From an uncultured Veillonellaceae bacterium (GTDB taxonomy: Bacteria; Bacillota; Negativicutes; Veillonellales; Dialisteraceae), in contig CATVYJ010000009.1 in the NCBI GenBank assembly GCA_958348245.1, positions 11,835-75,834 on the forward strand: a DNA stretch of 64,000 nt, written 5' to 3'. Below, one piece after another: positions 15,858 through 24,563 of the stretch. Position 1 is the stretch's first letter. Each line of letters begins with the position of its first letter. The position numbers and the translations under genes were made by a program. A model generated the notes under the pieces. It did not search any database. It had not been told where the DNA came from and saw only the letters and a program-made list of their open reading frames with translations.

Positions 15858-17195
15858 ATGAACGAAACGTATCTCCGGCATTTGCAGGACATCGTGCGCA
15901 TCCCCACGGTGTCCACGGAAAACGACGCGGCCACGGACTGGACGCAGTTCGACCGGCTGCACGAATTTCTGCGGACGGCGTATCCCCGGATGCATGCGCG
16001 GATGGAGCGCACGGTCATCGGGCGGGCGAGCCTGCTTTACCGGTGGAAGGCGGCGCGGCCGAAGCGCCTGCCGGTGCTGCTCATGGCGCATCAGGACGTG
16101 GTGCCTCCGGGAAATCTCGACCAGTGGACGCACGATCCTTTCGGCGGGGATATCGCGGAAGGGTGCCTGTGGGGCCGCGGGTCGAACGACTGCAAGTCGC
16201 TCCTCATCGCGGAGTGCGAAGCGGTGGAGGAGCTTCTCGCGGAGGGCTTTGAGCCGGATTTCGATATTTACCTGTCTTTCGGGCACAATGAAGAGGTGCA
16301 GGCCGACGACGAGCGCAAAGGTTCGGTCCTCGCGGGACAGTATCTCGCGGCGCAGGGCGTGAAGCTCGGCTGCCTTTTCGACGAAGGGGGATTCATCACG
16401 CCCGGAGAAGAGAACGGAAGCGGCGCGGACATCGCGTTCGTCGCGCTCGGCGAGAAGTCGCCCAATGATTTTGTGCTGTACAAAGACGGTCCTGGCGGGC
16501 ACGCGAGCAAGCCCGGGGCGCATACGGTGCTGGGCGACGTGGCCCGCGCCATGGCCGCGGTGGAAGCCCACCCCATGCCGTACCGCCTGACGCCGCTCGC
16601 GGAGGCGCAGCTGGCCGCGCTCGCGCCGCTGCAGGAAGGAGCGCGGCGGGAGCTCTACGCGGACCCGCGGGGCCACTGGGACGCGCTGTGCGCGCTCGCC
16701 CGGGAAGACCGCGATCTGGACGCCATTCTCCACACCACGCTGGCGGTGACGAAGGCATCGGGCAGCCCGCAGACGAACGTGCTGCCCGCTCACGCGGAGT
16801 GCACCATGAGCGTGCGCATCCTCCAGGGCGACACGGTGGCGTCGGTGAAGGAGTATCTGGAGAGCATCATGCCCGACGGCGTCCAGGTGAAGGTCACCTT
16901 CGGAGAGGACCCGCATCCGGCGGGCTCGGTGGAGAGCGAAGAGTACCGCCTGCTGGAGCGGGTCGTGCGCGAGCTCTGCGGCGCGGACACGGCGGTGGTG
17001 CCCATGGTGATGACCGGCGCGACGGACGCGCGCAATTACGCCGCGGTGTGCGGCAATATTTTCCGCTTCACCGGGCGCGTGGTGACGAAGGACTGGGGCG
17101 AGGCGCACCAGATCGACGAGAAGGTGCCGGCGGACGTGGTGGAGCCGGCGGTGCGCTTCTTCAAAGCGTATCTCCGGGCGTACCAGCCGGAATAA
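15858..17195 (+). CDS. M20 family metallopeptidase
   Basis: 445 residues; AAGGAG seven bases before the ATG. Zinc-dependent aminoacylase/carboxypeptidase of the M20 (ArgE/DapE/CPG2) family. Metal and catalytic residues visible: MAHQDVVP (His ligand and catalytic Asp, about residue 80), GRGSNDCKS (bridging Asp, about 115), GHNEEVQADDERKG (catalytic Glu and ligand Glu, about 150), and WGEAHQIDEKV near the C-terminus (last His ligand). The bridging motif is usually D-x-K-G; here the Gly is Ser. A central lid/dimerisation domain begins with GHASKPG. No signal peptide. Substrate is probably a peptide or N-acyl amino acid; the exact one is not readable. Confidence 0.93.
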   Translation: MNETYLRHLQDIVRIPTVSTENDAATDWTQFDRLHEFLRTAYPRMHARMERTVIGRASLLYRWKAARPKRLPVLLMAHQDVVPPGNLDQWTHDPFGGDIAEGCLWGRGSNDCKSLLIAECEAVEELLAEGFEPDFDIYLSFGHNEEVQADDERKGSVLAGQYLAAQGVKLGCLFDEGGFITPGEENGSGADIAFVALGEKSPNDFVLYKDGPGGHASKPGAHTVLGDVARAMAAVEAHPMPYRLTPLAEAQLAALAPLQEGARRELYADPRGHWDALCALAREDRDLDAILHTTLAVTKASGSPQTNVLPAHAECTMSVRILQGDTVASVKEYLESIMPDGVQVKVTFGEDPHPAGSVESEEYRLLERVVRELCGADTAVVPMVMTGATDARNYAAVCGNIFRFTGRVVTKDWGEAHQIDEKVPADVVEPAVRFFKAYLRAYQPE

Positions 17196-17210
17196 ATGGA
17201 AAATACCAAA

Positions 17211-17237
17211 GAGGCCGCTCGCAAGGGCGGTCTTTTT
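17211..17237 (+). terminator. Rho-independent terminator
   Basis: AGGCCGC / GCGGTCT stem with G-U pair and TTTT tail, just after the M20 gene. Confidence 0.7.
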
Positions 17238-17262
17238 GCGCGCATTGCGGCACGCCGCTGCG

Positions 17263-17322
17263 GAGAAAGCAGGAAAGGGACGCGGCGGGAGAAAGCGGGA
17301 AAGGGACCGCGCGGGAGAAAGC
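17263..17322 (+). repeat. Imperfect 26-bp tandem repeat, about 2.3 copies
   Basis: GAGAAAGC recurs exactly every 26 bp at 17263, 17289 and 17315, each followed by a similar G/A-rich and then GC-rich block. It sits between the M20 terminator and the dus promoter and is noncoding. Confidence 0.65.
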
Positions 17323-17347
17323 GGCGCTGGCGGGGCGGCGGGGATTT

Positions 17348-17356
17348 TGCTACAAT
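17348..17356 (+). promoter_or_regulatory. Extended -10 element of dus gene
   Basis: TGC followed by TACAAT, 30 bp before the dus ATG; the -35 region is weak. Confidence 0.5.
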
Positions 17357-17385
17357 ACAGGGGAATTTGTCTGTAAGGAGGATCT

Positions 17386-18378
17386 ATGGAACGACCGAAA
17401 ATCGGCGCGGCGGTGCTGGACGGATGGTGCGCCCTCGCGCCCATGGCGGGGGTGAGCGACCTGGCGTACCGCGTCATCGCCCGCCGCATGGGGGCGGCGC
17501 TTGTCACGACGGAGATGGTGAGCTCCCGCGGGCTGCATCACCGCAATGAGAAGACCTGGGAGATGATGAAGCTTGACCCGTCGGAGCACCCCGTCTCGCT
17601 CCAGCTCTTCGGAAATGACCCGGACGTGATGGCCGAGGCGGCGCGCTGCGCGGAGAAAGCGGGTGCGGACATGGTAGACGTGAATATGGGCTGCCCCATG
17701 CTGAAAGTGGTGAAGAACGGGGACGGCTCGGCGCTCATGAAAGACGTGCCCCGCGCGGCGGCCATCGTGCGCGCCATGGTGCGCGCCGTGTCCATTCCCG
17801 TGACGGTGAAAATGCGCATCGGCTGGAGCCGGGCGTCGCTCAACGCGCCCGAGCTCGCCATGGCCGTGGAAGAAGCGGGCGCCGCGGCGGTGACCGTGCA
17901 CGGCCGCACGAAAGAAGAACTCTACAGCGGGCGCGCGGACTGGGGCGAGATCCGCCGCGTGGCGGAGGCGGTCTCCATCCCCGTGTGGGGCAACGGCGAC
18001 GTCACGGACGGCCCGTCGGCGAAGGCGCTCATGGAGGAGACGGGCTGCGCCGGCGTCGCCGTGGGCCGCGCGGCCTGGGGCAACCCGTGGATTTTCCGCG
18101 AGGTGAACGCCTACCTCGAGCGGGGGGAGATCCTGCCGCCGCCCACGCGGGAGGAGCGCCTCTCCATGGCGGAAGAGCATCTCCGGGGGCTTGTCGCGGA
18201 GAAAGGCGAGTATATCGCCGTGCGGGAAATGCGCGCTCACGCGAGCCATTATTTCCACGGCCTGCCCCGGGCGACGGCGCTCCGCCGGGAGATCATGCGC
18301 GCGGAGAGCGAGGCGGCGTTTCTGGCGCTCCTCGAGTCGTACAAGGCGGAAACGGGCCTTTCCGCGGGCGCGCGGTGA
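17386..18378 (+). CDS. tRNA-dihydrouridine synthase (Dus family)
   Basis: 330 residues; AAGGAGG four bases before the ATG. FMN-dependent reduction of uridine to dihydrouridine in tRNA D-loops. TIM-barrel motifs: LAPMAGVSDLAYR (FMN site), TTEMVSSRGL, DVNMGCPMLKVVKNGDGSALMKD with the catalytic Cys (about residue 105), VKMRIGW, AVTVHGRTKEELYSG and VWGNGDV. The length and the GCP-x-x-K-V-x-K-N-G-x-G-S-A-L block are of the DusB type common in Firmicutes. Monocistronic as far as can be seen. Confidence 0.94.
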   Translation: MERPKIGAAVLDGWCALAPMAGVSDLAYRVIARRMGAALVTTEMVSSRGLHHRNEKTWEMMKLDPSEHPVSLQLFGNDPDVMAEAARCAEKAGADMVDVNMGCPMLKVVKNGDGSALMKDVPRAAAIVRAMVRAVSIPVTVKMRIGWSRASLNAPELAMAVEEAGAAAVTVHGRTKEELYSGRADWGEIRRVAEAVSIPVWGNGDVTDGPSAKALMEETGCAGVAVGRAAWGNPWIFREVNAYLERGEILPPPTREERLSMAEEHLRGLVAEKGEYIAVREMRAHASHYFHGLPRATALRREIMRAESEAAFLALLESYKAETGLSAGAR

Positions 18379-18457
18379 AAGCGCCGGGGCGATTCAGAAA
18401 ATTCTCAGAAACCGCTCATTTTCCCACAGGAAAACCGGCGGTTTCCGGGCTCTTTTT

Positions 18458-18486
18458 TTGACAAGATAGGAGCCAGCCAGTAAAAT
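18458..18486 (+). promoter_or_regulatory. Promoter of purine permease-pur operon
   Basis: TTGACA (18458-18463), 17 bp, TAAAAT (18481-18486). Transcription would start near 18493, giving a leader of roughly 120 nt before the permease ATG at 18614. I do not see the guanine-riboswitch core in it. Confidence 0.85.
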
Positions 18487-18571
18487 AAATTTGACAGAAA
18501 AATCAAGTACATCTGGAATCAGGAAGCCTGTGCCGTTTTGCGAAAAAGGAGCGGGTTTTCTTGTTTCAAAA

Positions 18572-18608
18572 GGAAAGGGAGAGGGGACTCCCTTTTCCGG
18601 GAAAGGGG
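18572..18608 (+). promoter_or_regulatory. Candidate translational switch: competing hairpins over the permease ribosome site
   Basis: GGAAAGGGAG (18572-18581) can pair with CTCCCTTTTCC (18588-18598), and the same pyrimidine strand can instead pair with AAAGGGG (18602-18608), which is the ribosome-binding site of the permease ATG at 18614. The two pairings exclude each other. Arrangement is seen in the sequence; regulatory use is inference. Confidence 0.45.
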
Positions 18609-18613
18609 ACAGA

Positions 18614-19987
18614 ATGTTAGACAAACTGTTTGCGCTGCGGGAACGGAATACGACGGTCCGTACGGAAATTCTTGCAGGGATTACCACGTTCATCACCATG
18701 GCGTACATTCTTTTCGTGGCGCCGGGCGTACTCTCCGCAGCGGGCATGGACCCCAATGCGGTCTTTATCGCGACCTGCCTCGGCGGCGGGCTCGTGACCA
18801 TCGCCATGGGCGTATTTGTGAATTATCCCATCTGCCTGGCTCCGGGCGTGGGTCTGCTGGCGTTCTACGCTTTTACGGTGTGCATCGGGATGCAGGTGCC
18901 GTGGCAGACCGCGCTGGGAGCCGTTTTCATTTCCGGGGTGGTGTTTTTCCTCCTCACGGTGACGCATATCCGGCAGATGATCATCGAGGGCATCCCCAAT
19001 TCCCTCAAGTCGGCCATCACCGTGGGCATCGGCCTTTTCATCTGCATCATCGGCCTCAAGATGAGCGGCCTCATGGCGGTGAATCTGGCGCTCGCTCCGG
19101 ACGTGCTGCAGGCCGTGGTGGACGCGGGCGGCCATTATACCACCGGGGCGAACGATACGGTCTTCGCTCTCGGGAGCATGATGGACGGGGGGCATCTGGT
19201 GACCATCTTCGGCCTCTTCTTCACGGCCATTCTCATGAGCCGCCATGTGCCGGGGGCCATCCTCATCGGCATCTTCGTCACGACGCTCGTGTCCTACTTG
19301 ACCGGCGTGTCGCACCTGCCGGAAAATTTCACGCCTTTCACGCTGCCGGATTTTTCCAATAACAATTTCCTGGCGCTCGACATCGCGGGCGCGTTCCACA
19401 TGGGCATCGTCACCATCGTCTTCACGTTTACCTTTGTAGAGCTCTTCGACTCCATGGGCACCATGGTGGCCGCGGCGACGAAGGCGGGCCTCGTCAATCC
19501 GAAGACGGGCGATTTCCCCGGCATGGGCAAGGCGCTCTTCTGCGACGCCTGCGGCGTGTCTTTCGGCTCGCTCCTCGGATCGTCCACCATCACGGCGTTC
19601 GTGGAATCCGTGGCGGGCGTCGGCGCGGGGGGCCGCACGGGCCTCACGGCGGTGTCCTGCGGGGTGTGCTTCCTCGCGTCGCTCCTGCTCGCGCCTCTCG
19701 TGGGCCTCATCCCGAGCTCGGCCACGGCGCAGGTGCTCATTCTCGTGGGCGCGCTCATGCTCGAAGGGGTGAAGGACATCGACTTTACGGACTTCACGGA
19801 AGTCTTCCCGGCGTTCCTCACCATCGTGCTCATGCCCTTCACGTACAGCATCGCCAACGGCATCTGCGGGGGCTTTGTGGCGTACGCGCTGATGAAACTC
19901 GTCGCGGGGAAGGGCCGCGAAGTGCATCCCATCGTCTATGTGCTGGCGGTGCTCATTATGATCCGTTTCATATTCCTGGGTGAATAA
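18614..19987 (+). CDS. NCS2 (AzgA/PbuG-type) purine nucleobase permease
   Basis: 457 residues. The ATG at 18614 is used because AAAGGGGAC precedes it and the protein then begins [18 protein letters not shown], the standard N-terminus of this family; a 41-codon in-frame extension upstream overlaps the structured leader and looks noncoding. Polytopic (12-14 helices) with [50 protein letters not shown] and [25 protein letters not shown], the substrate-binding TM8/TM10 signatures. Proton-coupled uptake of adenine, guanine or hypoxanthine. It heads the de novo purine operon (purE follows 17 bp later), so uptake and synthesis share one promoter. Confidence 0.93.
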   Translation: MLDKLFALRERNTTVRTEILAGITTFITMAYILFVAPGVLSAAGMDPNAVFIATCLGGGLVTIAMGVFVNYPICLAPGVGLLAFYAFTVCIGMQVPWQTALGAVFISGVVFFLLTVTHIRQMIIEGIPNSLKSAITVGIGLFICIIGLKMSGLMAVNLALAPDVLQAVVDAGGHYTTGANDTVFALGSMMDGGHLVTIFGLFFTAILMSRHVPGAILIGIFVTTLVSYLTGVSHLPENFTPFTLPDFSNNNFLALDIAGAFHMGIVTIVFTFTFVELFDSMGTMVAAATKAGLVNPKTGDFPGMGKALFCDACGVSFGSLLGSSTITAFVESVAGVGAGGRTGLTAVSCGVCFLASLLLAPLVGLIPSSATAQVLILVGALMLEGVKDIDFTDFTEVFPAFLTIVLMPFTYSIANGICGGFVAYALMKLVAGKGREVHPIVYVLAVLIMIRFIFLGE

Positions 19988-20004
19988 AAGGAGGAAAACA
20001 GACT

Positions 20005-20496
20005 ATGCATGCAGCGATTGTCATGGGCAGCGACTCCGATCTGCCGACCATGAAGAAAGCCTTTGAAATTCTGGACCAGTTCGGCGTTTCCTACGACGTG
20101 GCGCTCGCCTCGGCGCACCGCACGCCGCAGAAGCTGGCCGATTTCGTCGCGGCGGAAGAAGAAAAGGGCGTCACCTGCTACATCGCGGGGGCGGGCATGG
20201 CGGCGGCGCTCCCCGGCGTGGTGGCGAGCCTCACCGCAAAGCCGGTCATCGGCGTGCCGCTCTCGGGCGCGAAGCTCGACGGCATGGACGCGCTCCTCTC
20301 CATCGTGCAGATGCCCTCGGGCATGCCCGTGGCGACGGTGGCCATCGACGGCGCGAAAAACGGGGCGCTGCTTGCCGTGCAGATCGGCGCGGCGTCGGAC
20401 GCGGCGCTCGCGGAACAGTACAAGGCGTACCGCGAAGACATGGCCCGTCAGATTTATGAAAAAGACGCGAAGCTCCAGCAAGAACTGGGCCGCTGA
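20005..20496 (+). CDS. purE: 5-(carboxyamino)imidazole ribonucleotide mutase / AIR carboxylase PurE
   Basis: 163 residues. Generates CAIR in de novo purine synthesis. Seen: [41 protein letters not shown], and [19 protein letters not shown]. Most class I PurE proteins read AGGAAHLPGM in the third block; here the His is absent (AAALPG), and no purK is in this operon. That raises the possibility of a class II enzyme carboxylating AIR directly with CO2, though purK could lie elsewhere. AAAGGAGG lies upstream of the ATG. Confidence 0.94.
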   Translation: MHAAIVMGSDSDLPTMKKAFEILDQFGVSYDVALASAHRTPQKLADFVAAEEEKGVTCYIAGAGMAAALPGVVASLTAKPVIGVPLSGAKLDGMDALLSIVQMPSGMPVATVAIDGAKNGALLAVQIGAASDAALAEQYKAYREDMARQIYEKDAKLQQELGR

Positions 20497-20546
20497 TTTT
20501 ACCATCCGTTTTATGTATGGGAGCCCTCTGGGCGGAAGGAGACATC

Positions 20547-21410
20547 ATGAAAGAATACAAACCCTTTAAATCCGGCAAAGTGCGCGAACTCTACGATCTC
20601 GGCGACAGCCTCGTCATGGTCTGCACGGACCGCATTTCCGCATTCGACAGCATCCTGAAGGAACCGATCCCGAAGAAGGGGGAAGTGCTGAACCGCATGT
20701 CCGAATTCTGGTTTGACTTCACGAAGGACATCGTGCCGAACCACATGATTTCCATCGACACGAAGGATATGCCGGAATTTTTCCAGACGCCGGAATTTGA
20801 AGGGCGCAGCATGAAGACGATGAAGCTCGACATGATCCCCGTGGAATGCATCGTCCGCGGCTACATCACGGGCAGCGGCTGGGAAAGCTACCAGAAGGAC
20901 GGCACGGTCTGCGGCATCGCGCTCCCCGAAGGGCTCCAGGAATGCCAGAAGCTCCCGCAGCCGATCTTCACGCCCTCCACAAAAGCGCCCGTGGGCGAGC
21001 ACGACCAGAATATCTCCATGGACGAAGGCGTGGAATGGGTGGAAAAATATTTCCCCGGCAAGGGCAGAGAATACATGGAAAAGCTCTCCGAACTGACGCT
21101 GGCGCTCTACAATAAATGCGCCGCCTACGCGCTGGAGAAGGGCATCATCATCGCCGACACGAAGTTCGAATTCGGCCTGAACGAAGCGGGCGAGGTCGTC
21201 CTGGGCGACGAAATGCTCACGCCGGACAATTCCCGCTTCTGGCCGCTCGAAGGATACAAGCCGGGCCAGGGCCAGCCGTCCTATGACAAGCAGTTCGTCC
21301 GGGACTACCTCACCGCGCATCCCGGAGACAGCCTGCCGCAGGATATCATCGACAAGACCATCGCGAAGTACGAAGAAGCGTACGAAATGCTCACGGGCAA
21401 GAAATTCTGA
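20547..21410 (+). CDS. purC: SAICAR synthetase PurC
   Basis: 287 residues from ATG 20547 (AAGGAG five bases upstream); an upstream in-frame ATG has no ribosome site. ATP-dependent ligation of aspartate to CAIR. Motifs: KSGKVRELYDLGDSLVMVCTDRISAFD, PVECIVRGYITGSGWESY, STKAPVGEHDQN and the second signature ADTKFEFGL. It is of the longer PurC type with an extended C-terminus. Operon position three; a 50-bp gap separates it from purE. Confidence 0.96.
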   Translation: MKEYKPFKSGKVRELYDLGDSLVMVCTDRISAFDSILKEPIPKKGEVLNRMSEFWFDFTKDIVPNHMISIDTKDMPEFFQTPEFEGRSMKTMKLDMIPVECIVRGYITGSGWESYQKDGTVCGIALPEGLQECQKLPQPIFTPSTKAPVGEHDQNISMDEGVEWVEKYFPGKGREYMEKLSELTLALYNKCAAYALEKGIIIADTKFEFGLNEAGEVVLGDEMLTPDNSRFWPLEGYKPGQGQPSYDKQFVRDYLTAHPGDSLPQDIIDKTIAKYEEAYEMLTGKKF

Positions 21411-21453
21411 TGACCCCGCGTATCCCCGCTCGTTTTTCTGACAGGAGGCTCCC

Positions 21454-22869
21454 GTGATCCACACATCTTTTACCACTTATGACGACAAGCCCCATGAAGA
21501 GTGCGGCGTCTTCGGCATTTTCGACCGCACGGCCAACGCCGCCCTCGAGGTATACTACGGCCTCTTTTCCCTGCAGCACCGCGGGCAGGAAAGCGCCGGC
21601 ATGACCGTCTCCGACGGGGAGTCCATGGAGACTTTCCGCGGGATGGGCCTCGTGACGGAAGTCTTCCGGGATTTCCCGGTGAAACAGGGCCATATCGGCA
21701 TCGGCCACGTGCGGTACAGCACCACCGGCTCGTCCATTCCGAGCAACGTGCAGCCTCTGCAGGTGGACTGCGCGGAAGGCCCCATCGCGCTCGCGCACAA
21801 CGGCAATCTCATCAATACGGCGCCGCTCCGCCGGCAGCTCCTCCTGGACGGCGCGGACTTCCAGACCACCATGGACACGGAAGTCATCATCAAGCTCATC
21901 GCCCGCTCCCGGGAGACGGCGGTGGAAGACAAGATCAAGGAAGTGATGGGCGTCCTCCGCGGAGCCTACGCCCTCGTGGCCTCGACGGAACACGCCATCT
22001 ACGGCGTGCGCGACCCCTTCGGCTACCGGCCTCTCGTGATCGGAAAGACGGACACGGGATATGTGCTCGCTTCCGAGACGTGCGCCCTCGACGCCATCGA
22101 CGCGTCCTTCGTACGGGACGTGCTCCCCGGAGAGATCGTCACCATCGACGACAGCGGCGTGAAGAGCACCCTGTACGAACCGGCGCGGCATCACCGCCGG
22201 GCGGTGTGTTCGTTCGAGTACATTTACTTCGCCCGTCCGGACTCCGTCATGAACGGCCAGAGCATCTACCAGGCGCGCCTCAATATGGGCCGCGCGCTCT
22301 GGGAAGAGACGCACTACGACGGCGACGTGGTGATGAGCGTGCCCGATTCGGGCAACGTGGCGGCTCTCGGCTATTCCTACGCGTCGGGCATTCCCTACTC
22401 GGAAGGGTTCCTGAAGAATAAATACATGGGCCGCACGTTCATCCAGCCGGACCAGAAGCAGCGCGAACGCGCCGTGCGGATGAAGCTCAACCCCATCGGG
22501 CTCAACGTGAAGGGCAAGCGCATCATCCTCATCGACGACTCCATCGTGCGGGGCACCACGAGCGGCATCATCATCCGCATGCTCCGGAACGCCGGCGCGG
22601 CGGAAATCAAGCTGTGCATCAGCTCCCCGCCGGTGAAGTATCCCTGCTTCTTCGGCATCGACACGGCGGAGCGCCGCCAGCTCATCGCGGCGAAGCACTC
22701 CACGGAGGAAATCTGCCGCCTCATCGGCGCGGACGATCTGCACTACCTCTCGCAGGAAGGGCTGGCGAAGGCCATCAGCGCCCTCCGCGGAGAAGACATG
22801 TGCTTCGCCTGCTTCGACGGCAAATATGCGGAACCGCTTCCCGAATCGATGGAAGCGCGGGTGAAATAA
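21454..22869 (+). CDS. purF: Glutamine PRPP amidotransferase PurF (GTG start)
   Basis: 471 residues from a GTG start with AGGAGG nine bases upstream. First committed step of purine synthesis. The Ntn-glutaminase nucleophile Cys lies in HEECGVFGIFD about 16 residues in, so an N-terminal propeptide is presumably cleaved as in Bacillus PurF. PRPP loop IILIDDSIVRGTTS lies near residue 350. Cysteines in KYPCFFG, EICRL and MCFACFDG match the ligands of the structural 4Fe-4S cluster of Bacillus-type enzymes, linking activity to Fe-S supply (suf operon in this window) and to oxygen sensitivity. Confidence 0.96.
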   Translation: MIHTSFTTYDDKPHEECGVFGIFDRTANAALEVYYGLFSLQHRGQESAGMTVSDGESMETFRGMGLVTEVFRDFPVKQGHIGIGHVRYSTTGSSIPSNVQPLQVDCAEGPIALAHNGNLINTAPLRRQLLLDGADFQTTMDTEVIIKLIARSRETAVEDKIKEVMGVLRGAYALVASTEHAIYGVRDPFGYRPLVIGKTDTGYVLASETCALDAIDASFVRDVLPGEIVTIDDSGVKSTLYEPARHHRRAVCSFEYIYFARPDSVMNGQSIYQARLNMGRALWEETHYDGDVVMSVPDSGNVAALGYSYASGIPYSEGFLKNKYMGRTFIQPDQKQRERAVRMKLNPIGLNVKGKRIILIDDSIVRGTTSGIIIRMLRNAGAAEIKLCISSPPVKYPCFFGIDTAERRQLIAAKHSTEEICRLIGADDLHYLSQEGLAKAISALRGEDMCFACFDGKYAEPLPESMEARVK

Positions 22870-22879
22870 GGAGGAATCC

Positions 22880-23944
22880 ATGAGCGAAAAGAAGAAAGGT
22901 CTCACCTACGCGGAGGCCGGCGTGGACATCGACGCCGGCGAGCGCGAAGTGGAACTCATCAAGGACAGCGTGAAAGCCACCTACACGGAAGGCGTGCTGG
23001 GCGACCTGGGCGGATTCGGCGGCCTGTACACGCTGAAGCAGGTAACGGAAGAGATGGAAGAGCCGGTGCTCGTCTCCGGCACGGACGGCGTGGGCACGAA
23101 GCTGCGCCTGGCCATCGATATGGGCATCCACGGCACCATCGGCCAGGACTGCGTGGCCATGAGCGTGAACGACGTGCTCGTCCAGGGCGCGCGGCCCCTC
23201 TTCTTCCTCGACTACATCGCCACGGGCAAGCTCACGCCGGAACTGATGGCCGACATCGTAAAGGGCGTGGCCGACGCGTGCATTGAGTCCGGGTGCGCGC
23301 TCCTCGGCGGGGAAACCGCGGAAATGGCGGGCTTCTACGCCGCGGGCGACTACGACGTGGCGGGCTTTGCCGTGGGCGTGGTGGACCGGAAACGCCTCAT
23401 CACCGGCGAGACCATCCGTCCCGGCGACGTCATCCTCGGGCTGCCCTCGTCGGGCGTCCATTCCAACGGCTATTCCCTCGTGCGCCGCATCATCAGCGAC
23501 AACGGCCTCGATCTCGGCAAAGTGTACGGAGATATGGACAAGCCCCTCGGCGAAGTGCTTCTCACGCCGACCCGCCTCTATCCGAAGGCGGTCCTCCCCG
23601 TGATGAAGGAAGTGACGCTCAAAGGGCTCGTGCACATCACCGGCGGCGGCTTCTACGACAACATCCCCCGGGTGCTTCCCGAAGGGTGCCGCGCCGTCAT
23701 CGACGCCGACCAGTGGCCGGTCCCGCCCGTCTTCCCCTTCCTCATGAAAGAAGGGGGCGTGGAGGCGCGCGAAATGTACCGCACGTTCAACTGCGGGCTC
23801 GGCATGCTCCTCATCTGCGCGCCGGAAGACGCGGAGAAAGCGAAAGCCGTCCTCGCCGCGCACGGGGAAGCGGTGTATGAAGCGGGCCGCATCGAAGAAG
23901 GCCCCCATGACGTAGTGGTGACAGGCGGTCTTTTCCATGAATAA
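22880..23944 (+). CDS. purM: AIR synthetase (phosphoribosylformylglycinamidine cyclo-ligase) PurM
   Basis: 354 residues, standard. Closes the imidazole ring of AIR using ATP. Motifs: LTYAEAGVDIDAG at the N-terminus, VLVSGTDGVGTKLRLA, GHT-type region replaced by IGQDCVAMSVNDVLVQGARPLFFLDYIATG, LLGGETAEMAGFY and HITGGGFYDNIPRVLP. RBS AGGAGG six bases upstream. The 3' end overlaps purN by 8 bp, implying coupled translation. Confidence 0.97.
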   Translation: MSEKKKGLTYAEAGVDIDAGEREVELIKDSVKATYTEGVLGDLGGFGGLYTLKQVTEEMEEPVLVSGTDGVGTKLRLAIDMGIHGTIGQDCVAMSVNDVLVQGARPLFFLDYIATGKLTPELMADIVKGVADACIESGCALLGGETAEMAGFYAAGDYDVAGFAVGVVDRKRLITGETIRPGDVILGLPSSGVHSNGYSLVRRIISDNGLDLGKVYGDMDKPLGEVLLTPTRLYPKAVLPVMKEVTLKGLVHITGGGFYDNIPRVLPEGCRAVIDADQWPVPPVFPFLMKEGGVEAREMYRTFNCGLGMLLICAPEDAEKAKAVLAAHGEAVYEAGRIEEGPHDVVVTGGLFHE

Positions 23945-24557
23945 AAAAATCCTCATCTTTGCGTCCGGCCGCGGCTCCAACGCGGAGGCCATCCACAGCG
24001 CCTGCGAAGACGGCACCGTGAAAGGCACCGTGGTGGGCGTCGTGTGCGACCATGCGGACGCGCAGGTCCTCGAGCGGGCGAAACGCTGGGGCGTGCCTTC
24101 CGTGGTCATCGAGAAAAAAGACTACCCGGACAAGGCCGCCTTCGACGACGCCATCCTCCAGGCGGCCGAGTCCTTCGCGCCGGATCTCATCTGCCTCGCG
24201 GGCTACATGCGCATCTGCGGGGAAAATCTCATCCATGCCTTTCCGAACCGCATCCTCAATATCCATCCGGCGCTCCTGCCGAGCTTCCGCGGCCTCCATG
24301 CGCAGCGGCAGGCCGTCGAAGCGGGCGTGAAAGTGGCGGGCTGCACCGTCCACTTCGTCGGCACCGGACTGGACGACGGCCCCATCATCACCCAGACGGC
24401 GGTTCCCGTCTACGACGACGATACGGAAGACACCCTGTCCGCGCGCATCCTCGAGCAGGAACACCCGGCGTACGTGCGGACCGTCAAAGCGTTTTGTGAC
24501 GGCGCCCTCCATGTGGACGGGCACAAAGTCACCGGTATGCATGCAAAGGAGCAGTGA
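23937..24557 (+). CDS. purN: GAR transformylase PurN
   Basis: 206 residues. Transfers a formyl group from 10-formyl-THF to glycinamide ribonucleotide. Motifs: KILIFASGRGSNAEAI, LAGYMRICGENLI, NIHPALLPSFRGLHAQ with the catalytic Asn-His, and TVHFVGTGLDDGPIITQ with the catalytic Asp. The start lies inside the purM 3' end (8-bp overlap). The formate-dependent alternative purT is not in this operon. Confidence 0.96.
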   Translation: MNKKILIFASGRGSNAEAIHSACEDGTVKGTVVGVVCDHADAQVLERAKRWGVPSVVIEKKDYPDKAAFDDAILQAAESFAPDLICLAGYMRICGENLIHAFPNRILNIHPALLPSFRGLHAQRQAVEAGVKVAGCTVHFVGTGLDDGPIITQTAVPVYDDDTEDTLSARILEQEHPAYVRTVKAFCDGALHVDGHKVTGMHAKEQ

Positions 24558-24563
24558 TATCAA

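Noticed and set aside
17263..17322. Small CRISPR array
   Set aside because: Repeat units are contiguous without unique spacers and there are no cas genes.
18487..18613. Guanine/adenine riboswitch before the purine permease
   Set aside because: I looked for the conserved three-way junction bases and did not find them; only the competing hairpins are supported.
18491..18613. 41-codon N-terminal extension of the purine permease
   Set aside because: The extension is encoded by the structured leader, starts at the predicted transcription start and lacks a ribosome site; the family N-terminus matches ATG 18614.
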